Below, one piece after another: positions 58,249 to 64,000 of a stretch of DNA of 64,000 nucleotides. The stretch's first letter is position 1; each line of letters begins with the position of its first letter. The position numbers and the translations under genes were made by a program. The DNA comes from JAKQEM01 sp964391185. GTDB taxonomy: Bacteria; Patescibacteriota; Gracilibacteria; Peribacterales; Peribacteraceae. The DNA lies in the NCBI GenBank assembly GCA_964391185.1, contig CAYMIX010000007.1:1-64000 (forward strand), written 5' to 3'. The notes beneath the pieces are model-generated. The model was not told where the DNA came from. It saw only the letters and a list, made by a program, of their open reading frames with translations, and ran no database searches.

Positions 58249-58677
58249 ATGAACACTGTCTATTTGGTTCAAGAGACCAACAACGCTCTCTGCGTCGAAT
58301 CCCTGTTCACGATTTATCGGAACAAGGGCCTGATGCAAGCCTGCGGGCCAACCCTCACTGAGTTGCTGAAGAACTTGGGTTCCGCAGACCAGACGGTGTG
58401 GCTTGCGCACTTCTTGAAGGCGCACACCACCGGCCCCGATACGGGCGTGAAGAATGGAATGATTCACTTCACGTCTGACAGGGCGAAGATCGTCGTCGGC
58501 AAGCTCGGCACCTACACCGTGCTCTTCAGCAGCGACAACGCCGAAGCCGACGAAGAGTGCCTGAAGGGTCTGGCGATTGACCTCGGGGAACACTTCCCGA
58601 TTGTCATCTCCGAAGGCGACGAGCCTGCGCTCAGGATGAGCATCGGACACGCACTGAAACGTTTCGTACACGCCTGA
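58249..58677 (+). CDS. Hypothetical protein, orphan cassette
   Basis: Not recognised. The 142-aa soluble protein of mixed alpha/beta character (NTVYLVQETNNALCVESLFTIYRNKGL; KIVVGKLGTYTVLFSSDNAEADEECLKGLAIDLGEHFPIVISEGD) has no motif I can name. GGAG about 9 nt before ATG 58249 is a good Shine-Dalgarno. TTGACT at 58109-58114 with A/T-rich sequence ~17-19 nt later is a weak promoter, giving a leader of over 100 nt. Codons are strongly G/C-ended, unlike the two genes before it. A terminator follows. Confidence 0.6.
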   Translation: MNTVYLVQETNNALCVESLFTIYRNKGLMQACGPTLTELLKNLGSADQTVWLAHFLKAHTTGPDTGVKNGMIHFTSDRAKIVVGKLGTYTVLFSSDNAEADEECLKGLAIDLGEHFPIVISEGDEPALRMSIGHALKRFVHA

Positions 58678-58709
58678 TCATCACGCCGCTCCATTCCTCT
58701 CCTCTCACC

Positions 58710-58748
58710 CCGACTGGCAGCGCACTCGCGCTGCTGGTTATTTTTTAT
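58710..58748 (+). terminator. Rho-independent terminator
   Basis: CAGCGC-actc-GCGCTG with outer CTGG-type pairs, followed by TTATTTTTT. It also lies at the end of the convergent guaB. Confidence 0.8.
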
Positions 58749-59893
58749 ACACGATAATTCCCTCCCGTATCCACTACCGTGATCGTGTGTGGATGACTTT
58801 CGCGCATACCAGCTGCTGTTATGCGAACGAACTTCGATTTCTTGTGGAACTCGCCAAAGTTCTTGGATCCCAAATAGTAGAACGATGAGCGCAAGCTTCC
58901 GTTTGCCTGGTACAAGAAATCATTCGCATCTCCTTTGTAAGGAACGAGTCCTTCGACACCTTCTGCCACAAGCTTCTTTGCGACGTCTTTTGGATTCTGT
59001 CCGTAGCGTTCAGCACCTCCCTTCTGCATCGCACCGATCGATCCCATTCCGCGATACTTCTTGTATGCCTTTCCATTCACTGTCACTTTGTCTCCTGGAG
59101 ATTGATCGTGACCTGCGAGCATCGAGCCAAGCATCACAGCACCAGCACCCGTAGCGAGTGCTTTTGCCATATCACCCATCAGGCGAATACCACCATCAGC
59201 AACGAATGTAACTTTCGACGTTTTGCATGCACGAGCGACTTCCATGAGCGCCGTTACTTGAGGAACACCCATACCCGTAATCACACGGGTCGTGCAGATA
59301 CTTCCAGGACCCACTCCCACGCGGAGAATATCTGCGCCAGCTTTGATGAGCGCCTTCGCACCATCGAATGTTGCGACGTTTCCCGCCATCACCACTACTT
59401 TGTTCTTGTAATTTTTCTTGATGAAGCGCACAGCGTCCATGATGTATGTGCTGTGACCGTGACCTGAATCGACGACGATCATATCGACTTCTGCATCAAC
59501 CAACGCCTTCACACGTTCCTGCATGTCGGAACCAGCGCCGATCGCAGCTGCGACGAGATAGCGCTTCTTGCCATCAAGTGAAGCAGTTGCTGCATCACTC
59601 ACTTTCGCAGTCTTCACTTTCTTTACGAAATCTTTTTGCGTATCGATCTGCAAGTTGCGGTGAATAACTCCCAGCCCACCAGCCTGCGCCATCGCGATTG
59701 CCATGTCCGCTTCCGTCACCGTATCCATCGGGGAGCTGAGGATAGGAAGCTTAAGAACAATCTTTGGGTGAAGCTTTGTGCTCAAATCCACTTCGCTACG
59801 CTTGAACGAAGATTCGTTTGGCAGGAGCAAAAGGTCATCGAAGGTAAGGCCTTCCATGATGATTTTGCCGGAGGTGGTGCTGCGAGGTGACAT
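58745..59893 (-). CDS. guaB: IMP dehydrogenase lacking the CBS (Bateman) domain
   Basis: Oxidises IMP to XMP, the first step to GMP. The 382-aa barrel has LTFDDLLLLPNESSF, ILSSPMDTVTEADMAIAMAQAGGLGVIHRN, VVDSGHGHS, GNVATFDGAKALIKAGADILRVGVGPGSICTTR (catalytic Cys), ADGGIRLMGDMAKALATGAGAVMLGSMLAG and flap YRGMGS...ERYGQ. The usual enzyme is ~490 aa because two CBS motifs are inserted after the HRN segment; here the chain goes directly to KVKTAKVSDAA, so nucleotide control through CBS is missing. The start could also be ATG 59857. Confidence 0.92.
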   Translation of the reverse strand: MSPRSTTSGKIIMEGLTFDDLLLLPNESSFKRSEVDLSTKLHPKIVLKLPILSSPMDTVTEADMAIAMAQAGGLGVIHRNLQIDTQKDFVKKVKTAKVSDAATASLDGKKRYLVAAAIGAGSDMQERVKALVDAEVDMIVVDSGHGHSTYIMDAVRFIKKNYKNKVVVMAGNVATFDGAKALIKAGADILRVGVGPGSICTTRVITGMGVPQVTALMEVARACKTSKVTFVADGGIRLMGDMAKALATGAGAVMLGSMLAGHDQSPGDKVTVNGKAYKKYRGMGSIGAMQKGGAERYGQNPKDVAKKLVAEGVEGLVPYKGDANDFLYQANGSLRSSFYYLGSKNFGEFHKKSKFVRITAAGMRESHPHTITVVDTGGNYRV

Positions 59894-59899
59894 GAATGG

Positions 59900-59970
59900 T
59901 TAGGGGTAAGGGGTACGTATTATGTATTAAGGAATCCCTCATCCCTTAATACTTTTCCCATAATACTTTT
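59900..59970. repeat. Gene-less inverted repeat of the cassette-1 arm family
   Basis: GTATTATG-TATTAAGG (59917-59932) pairs with CCTTAATA (59944-59951) and CATAATAC (59959-59966). The words AAGTATTA, TATTAAGGGAT and CCCCTTACCCC are those of the arms around the 16961 gene. It fills the 75 nt between the add stop and guaB start, as if the gene had been lost or never inserted. Confidence 0.65.
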
Positions 59971-60982
59971 AGAGATACAAATTCTTCCCCGGTTCCGTCG
60001 GGATAAACGTCGCTTCGAATGCCCACTTAATGGTCTGGTCGATTTGGTCTTCATCCAAGCATTCGTACTTGCGGAGGAAGTCGATCTCCTTCGGCATGTT
60101 CGTCTTGAGCATTGATGGATTATCAGTGTTCATGCAGAACTTCACACCAGCCTTCCAGAGTGTCTGGATGACTTCCTTGAAGTGCTTTCCGTCTTTGATA
60201 AATCCAACGCTGAAGTTGGATGTCGGACACATACACATCGTGAGATCTTTCTTGCGCACTTTTTCCATGAGCTTCGGGTCTGTGTAAGCGCGGAAGCCGT
60301 GGTTCAAGCGATCAAGTGGAAGCACATCGATCACGTGATTCATTTCTTCAGCTGTTCCATCTTCACCTGTGTGCACCGTTGTCTTGAGTCCGTTCGCACG
60401 AGCCTCAGTATAGAGGTCTGTGTAATCTTCGTACTTGAACCCTTCCTTGAGTGGACCGGCGATATCGATACCGACGATTCCGCGGCTCCTGTATTTGATC
60501 GCTTTGCGGACGATGACCGCGTTCACTTCTTTTGGAAGACGACGATCGAGCAGCAAGATAAGACCAGCACGAACCTGCGGGAATTCCGCGAGTGCGCGTT
60601 CCATACCACGAAGTGCGGCGAGGATGATCATGTCCAAATCGCGCTCCCCTTCGCGGTTACGGTAGAGCGGGTTGAAGCCCGGCTCCTGCAATGTGACGTT
60701 ATTGGCGCGGTAGGCACCGGAGACAACTTCATAGAGTGTGCGCTCCATGGCGACCGGTGAGCTTTGAATAAGCTCAGTAAGGTGGAAAAGCTTGTGATAA
60801 TCCTCCCACGTCACTTTGTCTTTGTTCAATGTGACGACATCATAAAATTCCCAGTAATCCTTGGATGGGAGTTTAATTCCCTGCTCATGAGCAATAGCCC
60901 ACAAAATGTGAGGCTCGACCGACTGTCCGAGGTGGAAATGCAACTCCGCTAGCTCTTTGTTGGGTCTAGAGGCAGTAACCAT
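59969..60982 (-). CDS. add: Adenosine deaminase family protein
   Basis: Deaminates adenosine (or a related nucleoside/base) to inosine using zinc. The 337-aa protein has metal ligands in AELHFHLGQSV (HxH), VHTGEDG, LNHGF and NTDNPS. In typical enzymes the first motif reads ELHxHLDG; here it is HFHLGQ, so the Asp-Gly is changed. Adenine and AMP-type deaminases share the fold, so substrate certainty is moderate. It lies between guaB and the GuaB1-type gene, all on the minus strand, as part of a purine block. Confidence 0.85.
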   Translation of the reverse strand: MVTASRPNKELAELHFHLGQSVEPHILWAIAHEQGIKLPSKDYWEFYDVVTLNKDKVTWEDYHKLFHLTELIQSSPVAMERTLYEVVSGAYRANNVTLQEPGFNPLYRNREGERDLDMIILAALRGMERALAEFPQVRAGLILLLDRRLPKEVNAVIVRKAIKYRSRGIVGIDIAGPLKEGFKYEDYTDLYTEARANGLKTTVHTGEDGTAEEMNHVIDVLPLDRLNHGFRAYTDPKLMEKVRKKDLTMCMCPTSNFSVGFIKDGKHFKEVIQTLWKAGVKFCMNTDNPSMLKTNMPKEIDFLRKYECLDEDQIDQTIKWAFEATFIPTEPGKNLYL

Positions 60983-61028
60983 GAGGTATTATTAGCCTAT
61001 TGGACCTGTGAAGGCAAATGGAAATGGT

Positions 61029-62642
61029 TCAGAGCTTCGCCTTTGCCTCTCCTTCGCGATATCCACTTGGCATTTGAATAGTCATAATTGCCTTATGTGG
61101 ATATTCACGAACTGAACGCGCACCAGCATATGTCACGCCGGAAGACACGCCATCCATATAGTAATGATGAAGGAGAGCAACTGAATTTCTTCCTGGCTGT
61201 AGATATACCCGCTGTTCACTAATGCCCTCTCCACGATGACCAATAACATCTCGGAAGAGATCCATATCTGAAGTACGAGATTGTCCAAATGTTCGATTAT
61301 TCGATGCACGTACAGATGCCATGCCGAAGTTTACTTTAAATGGCTTGCCGTTCTCATCATATTGAATATCTGGTGGGCTCTCATGTGTTCCAGCAAACAT
61401 ACTTCCAATCATTACATAGTCTGCTCCGGCGGCTAAGTCGATAGAAACATCACGAGATTGCCTCACTCCTCCATCAGCAATTAAATATCCACCATGCTTA
61501 TGCGCTTCTTCAGCACATTCTAGAATCATTGATAATTGTGGACGACCAACGCCTGCTACCTGACGAGTTGTACATGCATTTCCAGGGCCAATACCACCCT
61601 TCGCATATTTAGCACCAGCCATCATGATGCTGCGCACAGCCTCACAAGTCACGACATTACCAACAATAATATTTAATTTTTGGGGATCGATTCCCTTGTT
61701 AATTGCCATGTCGATCGTCTTCTCAACATTACGATAAACACGAGTTCCTTGATCAGCATGAGCTGTATCAAACTGAATATCGTAGATTCCAAGATCTAAG
61801 AACAAACGCGCACGGTCCAATGGATTTTTATTCAAAGCGCCGATTGTAAATGCTGCACGCAATCCTCCAAAGTTAGGATCAATATTTGCCTTGTAACGCA
61901 AACGCATCGCGGCATACACCTTAGAGAGAACTCCTATCACCTCTCCGTTATTTTCAATTGGTAAATAATGAACATGTGCCGCATCCATGGTTTCAATCGC
62001 TTGTCGTGCAGTAATGCCATCACGACCTGTTACAACGTTCGATTTCATATACCGACCAATTTCAGACTCGCTGCTCGCAGCTTTTGAAATATCTTCCTTG
62101 CTGATAACTCCTAATAATTTTCCATCTTCTTCTACGATCGCCATTCCATGAGCGCGCTTGTTTACTAGACGATCAAACTCATGCACTTTTGTCTTTGGTG
62201 AAACTTTTACTGGTCGCTCATACAAAGGATGGCTTGTGCGAAGGTAGCCATTGATATCACGAACTTCATCATCCGTTTTATCCTGAGGAATAGTTGCGAG
62301 TGCACCAACTTGTGCTCCAGCTTCAGCCATACGCTTCCCTGTAACAGCATTCATATTTGCGATAAGGATCGGCGTTTCAGCTAAAGATCCATTTGGTCTT
62401 AAATCCACTTCATCTCTTGAGATCGGAGCTCCTGTTTCATATTTATCAGCAAGGTCCCACAGTAATCTACGATAATGAGCCGTCTCATTATCAATATTGG
62501 CTGAAGCTGCTTCGAGTAGTTTTTTATCGTCATCCGTCGCAACTTCCATAATTCGATCAAAAACTGGATTATGAGGAATCAAACAAACATCGTCTGTTGT
62601 GATTTCAGGATAATCAGCGGGGTTGCGAAGGAGTTTAGCCAT
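61029..62642 (-). CDS. GuaB1-type GMP reductase with CBS domains
   Basis: The 537-aa protein of the IMPDH/GMPR family carries the CBS pair at about 140-265 (SPKTKVHEFDRLVNKRAHGMAIVEEDGKLLGVISKEDI; YLPIENNGEVIGVLSK). The catalytic loop is GGIGPGNACTTRQVAGVGRPQ. The GMASVRASNNRT, GEGISEQRVYLQPGRNSVALLHHYYMDGVSSGVTYAGA segments follow the actinobacterial GuaB1 pattern, a GMP reductase rather than an IMP dehydrogenase. It would return GMP to IMP under CBS control by nucleotides. A separate CBS-less IMP dehydrogenase gene lies 1.1 kb away. Confidence 0.8.
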   Translation of the reverse strand: MAKLLRNPADYPEITTDDVCLIPHNPVFDRIMEVATDDDKKLLEAASANIDNETAHYRRLLWDLADKYETGAPISRDEVDLRPNGSLAETPILIANMNAVTGKRMAEAGAQVGALATIPQDKTDDEVRDINGYLRTSHPLYERPVKVSPKTKVHEFDRLVNKRAHGMAIVEEDGKLLGVISKEDISKAASSESEIGRYMKSNVVTGRDGITARQAIETMDAAHVHYLPIENNGEVIGVLSKVYAAMRLRYKANIDPNFGGLRAAFTIGALNKNPLDRARLFLDLGIYDIQFDTAHADQGTRVYRNVEKTIDMAINKGIDPQKLNIIVGNVVTCEAVRSIMMAGAKYAKGGIGPGNACTTRQVAGVGRPQLSMILECAEEAHKHGGYLIADGGVRQSRDVSIDLAAGADYVMIGSMFAGTHESPPDIQYDENGKPFKVNFGMASVRASNNRTFGQSRTSDMDLFRDVIGHRGEGISEQRVYLQPGRNSVALLHHYYMDGVSSGVTYAGARSVREYPHKAIMTIQMPSGYREGEAKAKL

Positions 62643-62696
62643 AAGGGCCGGATATCCTCTTCCCGAAGCCGCTTTCTGTCAATTCCCTTAGATAAA

Positions 62697-62728
62697 AAAA
62701 CAGCCCCCATCTTGAGGGCTGTCTTTTC
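62697..62728 (-). terminator. Rho-independent terminator of hppA
   Basis: On the minus strand ACAGCCC ... GGGCTGT is followed by TTTTTTT. Confidence 0.85.
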
Positions 62729-62744
62729 GCGTTTTTAAACCAAT

Positions 62745-64000
62745 TTAGTTAAAGATTCCTCCAACCGTGTACAAGCCAGCTGTGAGAACAGCCATGATGC
62801 TCATGAGCTTCACGAGGATGTTAAGAGCTGGTCCGGATGTATCTTTGAATGGGTCTCCGACAGTGTCACCAACGACTGCAGCCTTGTGGACATCACCACC
62901 CTTGCCGCCGTGGTTACCAGCTTCGATGTACTTCTTCGCGTTGTCCCACGCACCTCCGGAGTTCGCCATCGACATACCAAGGAGGATGGAGCTCACGAGA
63001 GCACCGGCGAGCATACCGCCGAGTGCCTGGATGCCGAGGAGTAATCCCATTGCTACTGGAGATACAACTGCGAGCAAACCTGGGAGCATCATCTGGCGGA
63101 TTGCAGCGTTGGTGGAGATAGCAACACAGCGAGCTGTGTCCCCTTCTGCTTTGCCTTCCATAAGGCCTGGGATCTCTTTGAATTGGCGGCGAACTTCTTC
63201 GATCATTGCAACTGCAGCACGTCCTACAGCGCGCATGGTGAGCGAGCTGAAGAGGAACGGAAGCATACCTCCGATGAGCAAGCCAATGAGTGTGAATGGA
63301 TTGCTGACATCGATGCTCACAAGACCGGACTCTTCTTTGAATGCGCCGAAGAGTGCGAGACACATGAAGCCTGCAACGCCGATTGCGAAACCTTTACCGA
63401 TGGCAGCTGTTGTGTTTCCTGCTGCATCGAGTGCGTCTGTGCGCTGGCGAACTTCTTTAGGAAGGCCGGCCATTTCTGCGATACCACCTGCGTTATCTGC
63501 AACGGGACCGAAGGCATCGATAGCCAATGTCATTCCGAGAGTCGAAAGCATTCCGACTGCACCGGCACCGATACCGTACAAACCAGCCTGGAAATACGCG
63601 ATGCCTATAGCGACAACAATGACGATGACTGGAAGAGCTGTCGACATGTAACCGAGAGCCAAGCCTTCGATGAGCGCTGTGCCCGCACCTGTCTTTGCAG
63701 ATGCTGCGAGCTTACGAACGGGGCTGTAGCTGTGTGATGTGTAGTACTCCGTAATTACTCCAACGAGCACACCGGCAACGAGGCCGGCTGTAACTGCGAG
63801 GAAGATGCCCATCGCAACCTGTGCTGGAAGGTAGTAGTTACCAAAGAACCAGATACCAATAAGGAACAACACCGATGATGCAACGAGTGCGTACTTGAGA
63901 GCGTTCTGAACACCAGCTCCAGACTTCGTGCGAACGAATGGCATAACGACGATCGTCGCGATGATACCGATGGCGGAGATGAGCAATGGATACAAGATTG
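62745..64000 (-). CDS. hppA: Membrane-bound pyrophosphatase, C-terminal part (5' end outside window)
   Basis: Pumps H+ or Na+ using pyrophosphate hydrolysis. About 418 of ~680-700 residues are visible and the frame is open at the right edge. It is strongly hydrophobic with about nine TM helices. Signatures are DAFGPVADNAGGIAEM, GNTTAAIGKGFAIG and GDTVGDPFKDTSGPALNILVKLM. The Ala after GNTT is the residue found in K+-dependent enzymes (Lys in K+-independent ones). H+ versus Na+ specificity cannot be judged without the N-terminal half. With NDH-2 it suggests some chemiosmotic capacity. Confidence 0.95.
   Translation of the reverse strand, partial: ILYPLLISAIGIIATIVVMPFVRTKSGAGVQNALKYALVASSVLFLIGIWFFGNYYLPAQVAMGIFLAVTAGLVAGVLVGVITEYYTSHSYSPVRKLAASAKTGAGTALIEGLALGYMSTALPVIVIVVAIGIAYFQAGLYGIGAGAVGMLSTLGMTLAIDAFGPVADNAGGIAEMAGLPKEVRQRTDALDAAGNTTAAIGKGFAIGVAGFMCLALFGAFKEESGLVSIDVSNPFTLIGLLIGGMLPFLFSSLTMRAVGRAAVAMIEEVRRQFKEIPGLMEGKAEGDTARCVAISTNAAIRQMMLPGLLAVVSPVAMGLLLGIQALGGMLAGALVSSILLGMSMANSGGAWDNAKKYIEAGNHGGKGGDVHKAAVVGDTVGDPFKDTSGPALNILVKLMSIMAVLTAGLYTVGGIFN

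Noticed and set aside
1..64000. Alternative genetic code (UGA as Gly, as in Gracilibacteria)
   Set aside because: TGA ends several clear genes (secF, comEC, ndh) at family-typical positions, and core proteins contain no in-frame TGA.
1..64000. CRISPR array, prophage or insertion sequence
   Set aside because: No regularly spaced direct repeats, cas genes, phage structural genes or transposases were found. The repeats present are palindromes and inverted arms.

Overview
The window reads as one stretch of a compact bacterial chromosome, most likely from the Candidate Phyla Radiation and plausibly a Peribacteria/Peregrinibacteria relative. That placement is an inference. It rests on tightly packed genes, two LytR-CpsA-Psr proteins, three four-helix-bundle (23S intervening-sequence type) proteins, an N-terminal-only ComEC, and a partial energy chain (NDH-2 plus a membrane pyrophosphatase). 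TGA acts as a normal stop codon. There is one tRNA (Glu) and no rRNA, CRISPR array or recognisable transposase. A 100-N gap lies at 48842-48941.

Layout: 1-6.0 kb carries the end of secF, trigger factor, a Rel-type (p)ppGpp enzyme with an altered hydrolase motif, and rplJ-rplL behind a structured leader. 6-11.7 kb has a zinc-ribbon protein, membrane proteins, a D-2-hydroxyacid dehydrogenase and an LCP protein. 11.6-15 kb is a SsuABC/TauABC-type uptake operon with a divergent TrmB-like regulator. 16.2-18.6 kb is an SOS module: lexA with two operator boxes, a four-helix-bundle gene, and a Y-family polymerase. 19.5-30 kb has valS, a YefM/YoeB pair, a K+ channel and pnp. 30-41 kb has rpsO, rmuC, a UvrD/PcrA helicase, an S-layer-type protein, rsmA, comEC and a FAM173-like methyltransferase. 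41-48 kb is a carbohydrate block (GH1, a possible glycosyltransferase, GH15) followed by a second LCP gene. 49-64 kb has NDH-2, tRNA-Glu, pyrD, pyrG and a nucleotide-metabolism cluster (PpnN-like nucleosidase, a phosphoribosyltransferase-like protein, IMP dehydrogenase, adenosine deaminase, GuaB1-type GMP reductase), ending in a K+-dependent-type membrane pyrophosphatase.

Two expression styles coexist. Many ordinary genes have a -10 hexamer only 6-10 nt before the start codon and no Shine-Dalgarno sequence, so they are probably leaderless. Seven orphan genes of unknown function (486, 22288, 22732, 29580, 30604, 48244, 58249) are single-gene cassettes with a Shine-Dalgarno, mostly a TTGAC-type upstream element, usually a terminator, and visibly G/C-richer codons.

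The non-coding fraction is the most novel part. It holds: (i) three copies of a ~170-nt element with compensatory changes in its stems (6049, 33041, 50217); (ii) a 28-nt split motif shared by the rplJ and pnp leaders; (iii) two four-helix-bundle genes enclosed by inverted repeats at the 3' ends of lexA and pyrG, plus gene-less repeat pairs elsewhere; (iv) a palindromic repeat family around GCTTTAGTGCACTAAAGAGC; and (v) GTAGGGGCGTTGC-type palindromes, one inserted in frame in the uvrD gene.
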